Source: Deltaproteobacteria bacterium
GTDB taxonomy: Bacteria; Desulfobacterota; Desulfuromonadia; Desulfuromonadales; BM103
Length of the DNA stretch: 64,000 nucleotides
Reading direction: 5' to 3'
NCBI GenBank assembly: GCA_024279915.1
Contig: JAJRRB010000025.1
Span: forward strand, 80,869-144,868
Shown: positions 24,701-34,550 of the stretch, piece after piece
Layout of the letters: each line of letters begins with the position of its first letter
Numbering within the stretch: the stretch's first letter is position 1
Translations under genes and position numbers: made by a program
Notes under the pieces: model-generated
What the model saw: only the letters and a program-made list of their open reading frames with translations
Told to the model about the DNA's origin: nothing
Databases searched by the model: none

Positions 24701-27235
24701 TTAGTGGGTAAAACTATTGATGGAGACGTAGTCTTTCACATATTGCGGAATCTTGTTGCGCCACTCGGGTGGCACCCCCTGGAAATCATGCATGGTGAAA
24801 GAAGGGTTGACGTTCAGGTCGGTCAATCGTTTGCTTTCGATAATATCACGCACTCTGGCGTCGGAGATATACGCCTTGAAGTAATATTTCATGGCGACAA
24901 TATGGCCAGGGTCGTTCGGCTTATAATCGAGCACAAACTTCTGGAATTCTTCTTCGAGCAGTTCATCTTTCGATTTGAAGTAGGGGATTAAACCGAAAAT
25001 CTTTTGCAGGATCTCACGTAATGGCAATTGTCGATCGACCCCGGCGGCTTTGCGCAGTTTGTCGAGGGTGAAGTACTCGGCAGGCTTGTCCATGAATTCG
25101 GCAAGCACATGATCGATAGCTGGTTGCCACTCTCCCGCGGCAACCTGCTCCTGCACAAAAGCATCTTCTTTGACTTTATCCTCAAAGGTTTCAAAGAACA
25201 TGCGATCCACCCGCATACCTTCGGCACCGATCTGTTCTTCGGCAATTCCGGCCAGAGCATCTGGCAGTGTGCTGACGTATAAATTTCCCGGTGGTGGCGG
25301 AGGCGGCGGCACAGGTCGTTCTCTACCACTGGGAGCAGGAAGGACAAGCACTTCATCGTAGTTGAATTTCTCTTCGAAGTATTCGCAGTTGGCAAAAAAG
25401 TCAAAGAGCTTGAAGCGGGTTTTGTCTGGATCCTTGACCAGCTCTGCCCGTTCAGGATCGTGCAACTCTTCGAGAAAATCGTGGGGGCGAGTACCCCGGC
25501 CTTTGATCTGCACAAAATCGGTCGGTGAAAAGATAGGACGCATCATGCAGAGGTTCATGATATCGGTACAGTCGTAGCCGGTGGTCATCATGCCGACGGT
25601 GACACAGACACGGGCCTTGCTGGTTTTGTAGCTCTCGACGAAATTTTCGGAGCCGAGCAGGTTGTTGTTGGCGAAGTTGAGAGTGTACTGTTGAGCATCT
25701 TTTATCTGTGACGTGACCTGAATAGCAAAATCGGAATTGTAACGCCCAGGGAAGAGAACATCGGCAAGTTCATTCAGAATCTGGGTGAGTTTGGCGGCAT
25801 GTTTCTGACTGACAGCAAAGACAATAGTTTTGCCAATTTCACCGCTGACCGGGTCACGCAGAGCATTTTTCAAAAAGGTTTCACAAAAAACCTGGTTGGT
25901 CGCCTTGGAGAAGAATTTCTTTTCAAAGTCCCGTTGATAATAGGTCTGTTCTTTATCCTCATTCCCTTCGGTCACCGCCATGACCGCATAGCCCTTATCG
26001 GCGAGCAGTTGGGTAGTGATTTCGGTACGGGCATCAACCGTTACCGGGTTAATCAGAAAACCGTCGCGCACTCCGTCGAGCAGCGAATAGCGAAAAGTCG
26101 GCTCGCCCGATTCGCAACCGAAGGTGCGATAAGTATCGAGCAGTAAGCGTCGCTCTAATTCGCGCGGGTCACGGGTGGTTGGCTTCTTTGGATCAAATTT
26201 CTTCAGATAGTCTTTCGGGGTAGCCGTTAGTCCGAGTTTGTAGCCAACAAAATACTCAAACACCGCGCGGGCATTGCCGCCAATGGAACGATGGGCTTCA
26301 TCCGATATGACCAGATCGAAATCGGTCGGAGAGAAGAGTTGCTTGTACTTGTTGTTGAAAAGCAGTGACTGGACAGTGGTCACAACAATCTCGGCCTTGC
26401 GCCAATCATCCCGCTGTTCTTTATAGATCACCGAGCTGAAATCATTCTTGAGAAGAAGCTTGAATGATTTATTAGCCTGCTCTTCCAGTTCGAGGCGATC
26501 TACCAGGAAGAGCACCCGCCGGGCATTTCCGGAGCGTAAGAAGAGTTTGATAACCGCAGCCGCGGTGAGTGTTTTACCTGTTCCCGTGGCCATTTCAAAG
26601 AGGCAGCGTTCATCCCCTCTGCTGGCAGCAAGCTGTAGCGCCTCGATCGCCTGTTTCTGATATTCCCGCAGACAGCGCAGCCGATTCTTTTTGATAAAAG
26701 CCTGACGCTCAGAGGCCGCTTGCCATCCCGCATCACTGGAATAAGTTGGATACTGGGTCAGGGCGATATAGTCGTCGCCGACTTTTTCATCGCAAAGCAT
26801 TTCCGGAGAGGGATGGAAATGGATGTGACCGGCGACAGATTCAGGTTCGGGAAAGCTGGTGATGACGCGGGGGTTGCCACGTTCAAGATCCCAGAAATAG
26901 TGCAGATTGCCGTTGGAAAGGAGTATAAAGCGGCAGCCTTGTGATTTGGCATAGGTGCGGGCTTGCTCTTTGCCGACCAAAGGGTTTTTATCTTCGGCCT
27001 TGGCTTCGAGAACGATAAAGGGGAAGCCTTCTGCATCCAGCAACAGGAAATCGACAAAACCGTTCTTGATCGTTTCGAAGTTACCGCCAAGAGCATCAAT
27101 TGCGGATTCAGTGATTTTGACATTCGGCTCCAGCACAATATTGGCTGGGCCACTGTCATCATCAAAAAATCGCCAACCGGATTCTTCGAGCAGCCGGTTG
27201 ATCTTGATCCTTGCCCTTGCTTCCTTTGCTGCCAT
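24701..27235 (-). CDS. hsdR: type I restriction endonuclease subunit R (EcoEI-like)
   Basis: The 844-residue protein has an N-terminal HsdR_N nuclease part (FIVLEAKAEDKNPL, with the ExK), a helicase core with Walker A FEMATGTGKTL and the DEAH-type box ISDEAHRS, a second helicase domain, and an EcoEI R-type C-terminal domain. It contains a Gly/Pro-rich linker (PPPPPPPGNL). It cuts DNA after translocation, together with the HsdM/S fusion encoded next. First gene of the operon; the start codon is the ATG at 27235. Confidence 0.94.
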   Translation of the reverse strand: MAAKEARARIKINRLLEESGWRFFDDDSGPANIVLEPNVKITESAIDALGGNFETIKNGFVDFLLLDAEGFPFIVLEAKAEDKNPLVGKEQARTYAKSQGCRFILLSNGNLHYFWDLERGNPRVITSFPEPESVAGHIHFHPSPEMLCDEKVGDDYIALTQYPTYSSDAGWQAASERQAFIKKNRLRCLREYQKQAIEALQLAASRGDERCLFEMATGTGKTLTAAAVIKLFLRSGNARRVLFLVDRLELEEQANKSFKLLLKNDFSSVIYKEQRDDWRKAEIVVTTVQSLLFNNKYKQLFSPTDFDLVISDEAHRSIGGNARAVFEYFVGYKLGLTATPKDYLKKFDPKKPTTRDPRELERRLLLDTYRTFGCESGEPTFRYSLLDGVRDGFLINPVTVDARTEITTQLLADKGYAVMAVTEGNEDKEQTYYQRDFEKKFFSKATNQVFCETFLKNALRDPVSGEIGKTIVFAVSQKHAAKLTQILNELADVLFPGRYNSDFAIQVTSQIKDAQQYTLNFANNNLLGSENFVESYKTSKARVCVTVGMMTTGYDCTDIMNLCMMRPIFSPTDFVQIKGRGTRPHDFLEELHDPERAELVKDPDKTRFKLFDFFANCEYFEEKFNYDEVLVLPAPSGRERPVPPPPPPPGNLYVSTLPDALAGIAEEQIGAEGMRVDRMFFETFEDKVKEDAFVQEQVAAGEWQPAIDHVLAEFMDKPAEYFTLDKLRKAAGVDRQLPLREILQKIFGLIPYFKSKDELLEEEFQKFVLDYKPNDPGHIVAMKYYFKAYISDARVRDIIESKRLTDLNVNPSFTMHDFQGVPPEWRNKIPQYVKDYVSINSFTH

Positions 27236-27319
27236 ATGAAGACCACCCTCCAGAAAGTCTTTAAATTACAGGAAAATCTCGCGTTGGTAAAGGATATGCT
27301 CTTATCCCCCAAAAGAAAC

Positions 27320-27345
27320 GGGGACGATCTTTACAGATCGTCCCC
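27320..27345 (-). terminator. hairpin between gcvPB and hsdR
   Basis: An 11-bp stem (GGGGACGATCT with complement) and a 4-base loop lie just after the gcvPB stop on the minus strand, followed by a T-rich tract. It would end the glycine cleavage operon. Confidence 0.6.
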
Positions 27346-27381
27346 ATTCTCTTTTACCATTTTTCTACGTACCTCATAGCG

Positions 27382-28842
27382 CTATGCGCCTTTCTCCCAC
27401 TTCAGTTTCGGCTTTCGTGCCGCAGTGGTCTCGTCTAGCCTTCTGATCCGTGAGCGGACCGGAGCCTGGTGTAGCAGCGCCGGATTGTCGCGGGCCTCGC
27501 CAGCTATAGCGATCATGGCATCGCAGAACTCATCGAGAACTTCCTGACTCTCTGTCTCGGTTGGTTCAATCATGATCGCCCCCTTGACCACCAGCGGGAA
27601 GTAGATGGTCGGAGGGTGGTATCCATAATCAATCAGGCGTTTGGCCACATCCAGAGTGTGACAGTCGCCCTCAAGGTCTTTATCAGAAAAAACAACTTCG
27701 TGTAGTGAACGACTCGTGAACGGTAGGTCGTAAACACCTTCCAACCGCGCTCGCACGTAGTTGGCATTGAGTACAGCCATTTCGCTTGCATGCTTCAAAC
27801 CGTCACCACCCATACTACGAATATAAGCATAGGCTCGAACCATGATGCCGACATTGCCATGAAATGCCATCATACGTCCGATAGAATCTGCACGAGTTGC
27901 TTCAATACAGTAATTTTCACCATCGTACTCTACACCTGGACCTGGTAGATAGGGGGTCAGTTCTTCTGTGACGCCTACCGGCCCGGAACCTGGTCCGCCG
28001 CCACCGTGGGGAGTGGAGAAGGTTTTGTGCAGGTTGAAGTGCATGACGTCAATACCCATGTCGCCGGGACGAGCAATCCCCATCAGTGCATTGAGGTTGG
28101 CGCCATCACAATAAACCATGCCACCACGTTCGTGAACCAGTTTACAGATCGCCTCGATATTGGTTTCGAAGAGGCCGAGAGTATTCGGGTTGGTGACCAT
28201 CAACGCAGCGACATCGTCATTCATGTGCGCCTCAACTTCTTCCAGAGTCAAGATGCCGTCTGAAGCAATCGGCACAACATCATAACCTGTCAATGATGCT
28301 GTCGCCGGGTTGGTGCCATGGGCCGTATCAGGAATAAGCACTTTGGTGCGTTTGCTGCCTCGTGCTTCATGCCATGCACGAATCACCAGCATTCCTGCCA
28401 GTTCGCCCTGGGCACCAGCTGCTGGCTGCAAGGTGACTTTAGCAAAACCGGATATTTCCGCAAGGGCAACCTGCAAGCGATACATCAGCTCCAGGGAACC
28501 CTGAGCCAGATGTGACGGCGTTGACGGATGGATAAAGGCCAGACCCGGAATCCTTGCCGCGACCTCATTGACCTTGGGGTTGTACTTCATGGTACAGCTA
28601 CCCAAAGGATAAAAACCGGAATCGACACCATAATTCCAGGTCGACAGGCGAGTGAAATGACGCACCACATCAACTTCGGAGAGTTCGGGGAAACCGCTGA
28701 TTTCTTCACGGCAAAGTTCTGCTGGAAGTTCTGCTGCCGGCACATCGAGTTTCGGCAGGCTGTAACCTTTGCGGCCCGGATCGGAATGTTCAAAAAGCAA
28801 TTTCTCGTTCAGGATAAGCCCGCTGGTACCAACGATCGTCAT
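27382..28842 (-). CDS. gcvPB: glycine dehydrogenase (decarboxylating) subunit 2
   Basis: The 486-residue protein is the C-terminal half of the P-protein and holds the PLP-binding lysine in NLHKTFSTPHGGGGPG. With GcvPA it decarboxylates glycine and loads the aminomethyl group on GcvH. The ORF-track start (28923) is 27 codons too early; the ATG at 28842 has GGAGGGG upstream and overlaps the gcvPA stop by four bases. It is the last gene of the folD-metV-metF-gcvTHPAPB run. Confidence 0.95.
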   Translation of the reverse strand: MTIVGTSGLILNEKLLFEHSDPGRKGYSLPKLDVPAAELPAELCREEISGFPELSEVDVVRHFTRLSTWNYGVDSGFYPLGSCTMKYNPKVNEVAARIPGLAFIHPSTPSHLAQGSLELMYRLQVALAEISGFAKVTLQPAAGAQGELAGMLVIRAWHEARGSKRTKVLIPDTAHGTNPATASLTGYDVVPIASDGILTLEEVEAHMNDDVAALMVTNPNTLGLFETNIEAICKLVHERGGMVYCDGANLNALMGIARPGDMGIDVMHFNLHKTFSTPHGGGGPGSGPVGVTEELTPYLPGPGVEYDGENYCIEATRADSIGRMMAFHGNVGIMVRAYAYIRSMGGDGLKHASEMAVLNANYVRARLEGVYDLPFTSRSLHEVVFSDKDLEGDCHTLDVAKRLIDYGYHPPTIYFPLVVKGAIMIEPTETESQEVLDEFCDAMIAIAGEARDNPALLHQAPVRSRIRRLDETTAARKPKLKWEKGA

Positions 28843-30188
28843 GCTGCCCCTCCCTGTAGTGCAGCAACCAAAGCATCGATCTCCTCGCGTTGGTTCTGCT
28901 CTGTCACGCAAACCAGGAAACAATCTGCCAGCTCCGGATATTCCTCACCGAGTGGGATGCCAGCGAGAATACCAGCCCCTTCGAGACGGGTGAGCACCTC
29001 TGCGACAGGCTCTTCGGAGCGCACGACAAATTCATTAAAGGAAGCTCCGTCGAAAACTAGACTAAAGCCTTTAATTGCGGATAATTGCTGACGGGCATAA
29101 GCCGCCTTGGCGAGATTCTGTTCTGCCATCTCACGCAAACCCTGTTTGCCAAGCAGGCTCATAAAGATGGTAACCATCAAGGCACATAAACCCTGATTTG
29201 AACAGATATTCGAGGTCGCTTTCTCACGACGGATATGCTGCTCACGGGTCGCCAAGGTCAGGACAAAGCCACGCTGGCCTTCCAGGTCGGTGGTTTCACC
29301 AACCAGACGTCCCGGCATGCCGCGCACATCTTTTTGCCGCACGGCAAAGAAACCAACATAGGGACCACCAAAAGCAAGTGGCAGACCGAAGCTCTGACCA
29401 TCGCCAACCACAATATCGGCACCAAGTTCACCCGGCGACTTAAGTAAGCCGAGCGCAACAGGTTCCGCAACGGCCGTTACTAATTTGGCTCCGGCACCAT
29501 GTGCCTGCTCAGCCAGGGCAGCGACATCCTCGATAACACCTAAATAATTCGGGTATCCGGCCACCACAGCAGCGATGGAGTCATCCAGTTTGGCTGCCAG
29601 ATCAGTAAGGTCGGTTCGGCCATCGTCAGCAATGGCAACGTCAACCAGCTCCAGATTCAGATAGCGACAATAAGTAGCCACAACCGCCCGGTAGCGTGGA
29701 TTGAGAGCCTTAGACAACAGCACCCGCTTACGGCGGGTCAGACGCATAGCCATGAGCACCGCTTCCGCGCAAGCCGAGGCTCCATCGTACATCGACGCAT
29801 TGGCAGCATCCATTCCAGTCAGCTGACAGATCAAGGTCTGAAACTCAAAGACCGCCTGCAATGTCCCCTGGCTGATCTCTGGCTGGTACGGCGTATAAGC
29901 TGTATAAAACTCACTACGCGAGATCAGCTGGTCAATAACCGCCGGGATAAAGTGGTTATAGGCACCACCACCGAGAAAACTTTTGTGCGTCTCAGACGTT
30001 GCGTTTACTGCCGCCAGAGTTTTGAACTCGCGTAACAATTCTGTCTCACTGGCCGACTCCTGCAAATCGAGAGGGCGCTTGAGTCGCACGGATTCCGGTA
30101 CCTCAACAAAAAGGTCTTTCAGGGTTGCAACACCAATGCGTTCGAGCATCTGGGTCACGTCCCCGGCAGTATGCGGGATATAACGCAT
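28839..30188 (-). CDS. gcvPA: glycine dehydrogenase (decarboxylating) subunit 1
   Basis: The 449-residue protein begins MRYIPHTAGDVTQMLERIG, typical of the N-terminal half of the split P-protein, with the conserved FLGGGAYNHFIPAVIDQL. It forms the catalytic tetramer with GcvPB. Four bases after the gcvH stop and overlapping gcvPB, it is translationally coupled with both. Confidence 0.95.
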   Translation of the reverse strand: MRYIPHTAGDVTQMLERIGVATLKDLFVEVPESVRLKRPLDLQESASETELLREFKTLAAVNATSETHKSFLGGGAYNHFIPAVIDQLISRSEFYTAYTPYQPEISQGTLQAVFEFQTLICQLTGMDAANASMYDGASACAEAVLMAMRLTRRKRVLLSKALNPRYRAVVATYCRYLNLELVDVAIADDGRTDLTDLAAKLDDSIAAVVAGYPNYLGVIEDVAALAEQAHGAGAKLVTAVAEPVALGLLKSPGELGADIVVGDGQSFGLPLAFGGPYVGFFAVRQKDVRGMPGRLVGETTDLEGQRGFVLTLATREQHIRREKATSNICSNQGLCALMVTIFMSLLGKQGLREMAEQNLAKAAYARQQLSAIKGFSLVFDGASFNEFVVRSEEPVAEVLTRLEGAGILAGIPLGEEYPELADCFLVCVTEQNQREEIDALVAALQGGAA

Positions 30189-30192
30189 TTGC

Positions 30193-30579
30193 TTAGCTCT
30201 CCTCTGCGATCAGGGCCTGGTAATCTTCAGAAGACATCAAGGCATCAGCAGCACTGGCATCAGTCATACGGATTTTGATCATCCAGCCATCTTCATAAGG
30301 AGACGTATTAATAATCTCGGGAGTTTCGACAAGATCTTCATTGATCTCTTCAACGGTACCGGCGATTGGCGCATAGATATCTGAGACAGCTTTCACTGAT
30401 TCCACGACACCGAACGGCTTGCCCACTTCGAGGACCGTACCGACTTCAGGGAGCTCAACAAACACCACATCACCCAGGGCATCCTGGGCAAAGTCGGTAA
30501 TACCAATCGTAGCCAGATCTTTTTCAACCATGATCCACTCATGCTCTTCGGTGTACTTGAATTCTTCAGGGAATTCCAT
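30193..30579 (-). CDS. gcvH: glycine cleavage system H protein
   Basis: This is the 128-residue lipoyl carrier protein. The lipoylation lysine lies in GVVESVKAVSDIYAP, and the N-terminal KYTEEHEWI is typical. It shuttles the aminomethyl group between P and T proteins. A strong GGAGGAG precedes the ATG. Confidence 0.96.
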   Translation of the reverse strand: MEFPEEFKYTEEHEWIMVEKDLATIGITDFAQDALGDVVFVELPEVGTVLEVGKPFGVVESVKAVSDIYAPIAGTVEEINEDLVETPEIINTSPYEDGWMIKIRMTDASAADALMSSEDYQALIAEES

Positions 30580-30649
30580 GGCAATCTCCTCCTGGAAGTT
30601 GACCCCTGCACAACAGGGGTGAAAAGAAAATCTCTATCTGAACAATTTG

Positions 30650-31738
30650 TTATTTCACAAAGGGCGGACGTGTCACGATAGCACGCATGCGGCGGTTGCG
30701 AATGGCAACTTCCAGTTCGGTACCGGCCTTAGCCACATCAGGCTCCACCAAGGCCAGAGCAACGCCGACTTTGAGGGTTGGTGACATGGTGCCGCTAGTC
30801 ACAACACCAACTTCTCGATCATCAACAAAGACCGGATAGCCTTCACGGGGGATACCGCGCTCCTGCATAACGATACCAACCCGCCGCCGCGGCACACCAT
30901 CAGCCTTTTGTGTGACCAGTGCCGTTTTACCAACGAAATCGGCCTTGTCGAGCTTGGTGATCCAGGCCAACCCGGCCTCCAACGGAGAAATTTCCCGGGA
31001 GAGTTCATGACCATAGAGGGCGTAGCCTTTTTCAAGGCGGAGGGTATCACGTGCACCCAGGCCAATGGGCAACAGACCCTGCGACGCTCCGGCCTTCATC
31101 AGTTGTTGCCAGACTTCAACGGCGGAAGATGCTGGCAGGTATAGCTCGAAACCATCTTCACCTGTATAACCGGTACGCGAGATGATCATATTCACACCAG
31201 CAACAGCTCCCTCGCAAAAATGGTAGTAAACCAGATCTGCAAGCGAAACCTCTGTGAGACCAGCAAGGATTTCTTCCGCTTTTGGCCCCTGCAGAGCAAT
31301 CTGGGCAAATTCCGCGCTGCGATTGTTCAAGGTGACATCGGTCATTGCCAAGTCGGCCAAGACCTGCTGCATCCAGGCGAAATCTTTATCCGTGTTGGAT
31401 GCGTTGACACAGAAAAGAAAGCGCGAGTCGTTGAAACGGTAAAGAGTCACATCATCAACGATGCCGCCTTCGGAATAACCAAGAGCCGAATACTGAATCT
31501 GACCGTCAACCAGCTTTTCTGCATCATTAATGGTCAGCTGCTGGATAAACGCCAGGGCATTAGGACCTGTCACTTCGACTTCACCCATATGCGAGACATC
31601 AAAAAGACCTGCGGCCTGTCGCACCGCCAAGTGCTCATCGATCACACCGGAATACTGGACCGGCATATCCCAACCGCCAAAATCGACCATCCGCGCGCCA
31701 AGCTCACGATGTACCTGATTCAATTGGGTTTTTTTCAC
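30650..31738 (-). CDS. gcvT: glycine cleavage system T protein (aminomethyltransferase)
   Basis: The 362-residue protein carries the GcvT signatures ([17 protein letters not shown] and the C-terminal barrel domain with [10 protein letters not shown]). It transfers the one-carbon unit from H-protein to tetrahydrofolate, forming methylene-THF, and releases ammonia. It starts with GTG, six bases after AGGAG. The metF gene lies 22 bases upstream, which ties glycine cleavage directly to the folate one-carbon genes. Confidence 0.95.
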   Translation of the reverse strand: MKKTQLNQVHRELGARMVDFGGWDMPVQYSGVIDEHLAVRQAAGLFDVSHMGEVEVTGPNALAFIQQLTINDAEKLVDGQIQYSALGYSEGGIVDDVTLYRFNDSRFLFCVNASNTDKDFAWMQQVLADLAMTDVTLNNRSAEFAQIALQGPKAEEILAGLTEVSLADLVYYHFCEGAVAGVNMIISRTGYTGEDGFELYLPASSAVEVWQQLMKAGASQGLLPIGLGARDTLRLEKGYALYGHELSREISPLEAGLAWITKLDKADFVGKTALVTQKADGVPRRRVGIVMQERGIPREGYPVFVDDREVGVVTSGTMSPTLKVGVALALVEPDVAKAGTELEVAIRNRRMRAIVTRPPFVK

Positions 31739-31760
31739 AGGAATCTCCTTTCAAAGAAAT

Positions 31761-32615
31761 TTACGCAAGTATTACGGGTATCTTGTCTTCGTGTCCAAGC
31801 GTCATCAGATGTACACCCTGGCAGAGCTCTCTCGCCCAGGCAACTGTTTCACGAGCGACTTCAATCCCTTCGGCCATCGGATCAAGCGCACTTTCGAACC
31901 GTTTAACCAGAGTCTCTGGAACCTGTACACCCGGAATGTTATCATTCAGGAATCTGGCCATTTTTGCGCTTCTAATCAACAAGACCCCGGCGATAACCGG
32001 CACCTTTAATGGTTCCATAGCCGTCATGAAACGCTCCAGAGCCTCCCGGTCGAAGATCGATTGGGTCTGAAAAAATCGTGCGCCACTATCAACTTTTTTC
32101 GAGACCTTCTGGAACATCAGCTCAAACGGTTCAGCAGCCGGATTAACCGCTGCCCCAGGGAAAAAGTTCGGTACGCCATTGAGCGGTTTACCCACCATGT
32201 TAACGCCCGCCATCAAGCCAGCCGTCATATCGAGCAATTGCACTGAATCAAGGTCGAAGACCGGCCGGGCATCGGGGTGATCACCAAATTTACTGTGATC
32301 ACCAGAGAGCAGCAACAGGTTTTCAATACCAAAAGCAGCCGCACCGAGCAAGTCAGACTGTAATGCCATGCGATTGCGATCTCGACAGGTCAGCTGCAAA
32401 ATTGTCTCTGTGCCAGCCTGCTGTAACTGCGCAGCCAGCGCCAATGATGACAGGCGCATGTTGGCACCCTGGTTATCTGTGACATTGACGGCAGTGATTC
32501 CTTCAAACTTTTCAACATCGGCCAACGCCGGAATCAGGTTGGTTCCTTTAGGCGGTGCTATTTCAGCCGTCACCACGAACTGACCACTGGTCAACTGCTC
32601 AGACAAACGTGACAT
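31761..32615 (-). CDS. metF: methylenetetrahydrofolate reductase (MetF)
   Basis: The 284-residue TIM-barrel protein has MTHFR features: TAEIAPPKGTN at the N-terminus, VNVTDNQGANMRLSSL, and ARFFQTQSIFD. It reduces methylene-THF to methyl-THF. The ATG at 32615 overlaps the metV stop (TGATG). It lacks the longer N-terminus of E. coli MetF, as is usual for enzymes that work with MetV in acetogen-like C1 pathways. Confidence 0.93.
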   Translation of the reverse strand: MSRLSEQLTSGQFVVTAEIAPPKGTNLIPALADVEKFEGITAVNVTDNQGANMRLSSLALAAQLQQAGTETILQLTCRDRNRMALQSDLLGAAAFGIENLLLLSGDHSKFGDHPDARPVFDLDSVQLLDMTAGLMAGVNMVGKPLNGVPNFFPGAAVNPAAEPFELMFQKVSKKVDSGARFFQTQSIFDREALERFMTAMEPLKVPVIAGVLLIRSAKMARFLNDNIPGVQVPETLVKRFESALDPMAEGIEVARETVAWARELCQGVHLMTLGHEDKIPVILA

Positions 32616-33271
32616 CAACGTTCACCATCTTGCAAACGGTACCGACCCGGCTTACGGCGGTGGCTCCAGTTTTTCGGCGGTACGCGACGGGCGAAGACTC
32701 CCTGTCGCTTCTGACTCTGCAAACGTTCATAGATCAGCCGCCACGCACATTCGATCTCCGCGTCAATTTCACAATGACCATCCTCCATTCCACCACACGG
32801 ACCATTGAGTAGACCCTTGGCACAGGTGGTCACCGGACAGATCCCCGCAGTTTCGTTGAGGATGCAGTCACCGCAGAGCGAACACATCTCCTCGTAGTGA
32901 CCAAAACGTCGCACATTGCCAAGAAACATAGAATTCAAGCCGCCAACCACACGCTTCTCAGCAGTGGATGAAATCGACTGAATTCCCGAGCCACAGGCAA
33001 GCACCACCAGCACATCAGCATCCTGCACAGCATTCTTGTGCTGACGCAGGTCACGTGCAGCGCGCATAATATGGCAAGCTTCATCAATGACCGTGCTGCC
33101 AGTAACCTCTTTCTCCTGTTCAACCAGCCATTCCTGAAGCTTGAAAACCTCTTCCTCACCACCAGATTTACAGGCTGTCGCGCAAGCTGCGCAGCCGATC
33201 AGAAAAAGTTTGTCGAATTCAGACAAAGCCTGTTGGAGTTCTTCAAAAGGTTTCAGTTCGCTGATAATCAT
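32615..33271 (-). CDS. metV: MetV, zinc/iron-sulfur partner of MetF
   Basis: The 218-residue protein is rich in conserved cysteines: IGCAACATACKSGG near the N-terminus and CSLCGDCI...GICPVTTCAKGLLNGPCGG near the C-terminus. This is the methylene-THF reductase C-terminal-like family (MetV) that pairs with MetF. The ORF-track start (33355, TTG) has no ribosome-binding site; I chose the ATG at 33271, which gives the usual N-terminus. It overlaps metF by one base. Confidence 0.88.
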   Translation of the reverse strand: MIISELKPFEELQQALSEFDKLFLIGCAACATACKSGGEEEVFKLQEWLVEQEKEVTGSTVIDEACHIMRAARDLRQHKNAVQDADVLVVLACGSGIQSISSTAEKRVVGGLNSMFLGNVRRFGHYEEMCSLCGDCILNETAGICPVTTCAKGLLNGPCGGMEDGHCEIDAEIECAWRLIYERLQSQKRQGVFARRVPPKNWSHRRKPGRYRLQDGER

Positions 33272-33379
33272 ATTGAACCGGGACTGGTCTTTGGGGCTGG
33301 GGCTGGTGAAGAGCCCAAGCTCAGGATTTAAAACAAAACGGCCCGGAACGAACAAGTCGTTGCAGACCGCAAAATTGTT

Positions 33380-34231
33380 TTATTGGTTAGCGCGACGTTT
33401 GGCGCCTTCTACAGTATTGTAGAGCAGCATGGTGATTGTCATTGGACCAACGCCGCCGGGTACAGGAGTGATGGCACTGGCGCGTTCTTTTGCCGCTTCG
33501 AATTCAACATCGCCAACCAGCTTCTTCTCACCAACGCGATTAACACCAACATCAATAACAACCGCGCCCTCTTTGATCCAGGATCCTTTGATCATCTCGG
33601 GACGACCAACCGCAGCGATCACCACATCGGCCTGGGCAACCTTCCCCGGCAGATCGCGGGTACGGGAATGGCAGATTGTCACGGTCGCATGTTGGGCAAG
33701 GCACATCAGCGCCACTGGCTTACCAACAATATTGGACCGTCCCACCACGACGACTGCCTTGCCAGTCAAATCAACGCCAGTATACTCCAGCATTTTCATC
33801 ACACCAAAGGGTGTACATGGTTGATAAAGCGGATTGCCGGTCACCAGGCGACCGACATTATAGGGATGGAAACCGTCAGCATCCTTGACCGGAGAGATCG
33901 ACTCCAGAATCTTGCTTTCATCAATATGATCAGGCAATGGCAACTGCACCAGAATACCGTCGATGCGTTGATCATTATTCAGCTCTTCAATCAACGCCAG
34001 CAGTTGTGCCTCGGTCGTCTCGGCAGGTAGTTTATGCTCATCAGAAAAGATCCCGGCTTTTTCACAGGCCTTCTCTTTCATTGTCACATAAACCCGGCTG
34101 GCCGGATCATCCCCCACCAACACAACAGCCAGGCCAGGAGTGACCCCTTGTTCTTTCAATGCCACAACATCAGCAGCAATCTCTTCACGAATTTCAGCGG
34201 CAATCGCCTTGCCATCAATGATTTTACCCAC
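33380..34231 (-). CDS. folD: methylenetetrahydrofolate dehydrogenase / methenyl-THF cyclohydrolase
   Basis: The 283-residue protein has the FolD signatures: the substrate site [24 protein letters not shown], and the NADP motif [12 protein letters not shown]. It interconverts methylene-THF and formyl-THF. The ORF-track start (34312) runs 27 codons into a dispersed repeat. The GTG at 34231 has GGGAGG eight bases upstream and starts with the family's GKIIDGK. First gene of the C1 operon. Confidence 0.95.
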   Translation of the reverse strand: MGKIIDGKAIAAEIREEIAADVVALKEQGVTPGLAVVLVGDDPASRVYVTMKEKACEKAGIFSDEHKLPAETTEAQLLALIEELNNDQRIDGILVQLPLPDHIDESKILESISPVKDADGFHPYNVGRLVTGNPLYQPCTPFGVMKMLEYTGVDLTGKAVVVVGRSNIVGKPVALMCLAQHATVTICHSRTRDLPGKVAQADVVIAAVGRPEMIKGSWIKEGAVVIDVGVNRVGEKKLVGDVEFEAAKERASAITPVPGGVGPMTITMLLYNTVEGAKRRANQ

Positions 34232-34247
34232 GTAAAAAACCTCCCTA

Positions 34248-34409
34248 GCAGCCCGTCGGACCATCAGGGCTGAAGCGAAAACTTGAATGTTTGAGACCAG
34301 ATTTTGGCTCATTTAAGAGCAATAGCCGTAGCTATTGGTCGATAAGGAGCTGAAATATGGGCCAAACAGGCGAATTTGCAGCCAGCTCATTGGTTGTCCG
34401 ACAGGCTGC
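34248..34409. repeat. ~160 bp imperfect palindromic repeat, copy 2
   Basis: Same 162-base length and layout as copy 1 (17387-17548), with outer arms GCAGCCCGTCGGAC and GTCCGACAGGCTGC and the same ATAGC-CGTA-GCTAT centre. It sits directly upstream of the folD ribosome-binding site. The 140 bases between it and rsgA hold no gene I can see. Confidence 0.9.
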
Positions 34410-34550
34410 CAAAATGAAGATATGACTATACGCAACGAGGGGGGGATTGTAAAGATGTGAAGAGGGGTAATCTTGAGAAAAGTCTGCTTACAATCTACCT
34501 TTGACGCTGATGTTATTCGCACCCAGCGCCACACGCAACGCACTATATTC

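Noticed and set aside
31739-31760. Glycine riboswitch before gcvT
   Set aside because: Only 22 bases separate gcvT from metF; there is no room for one.
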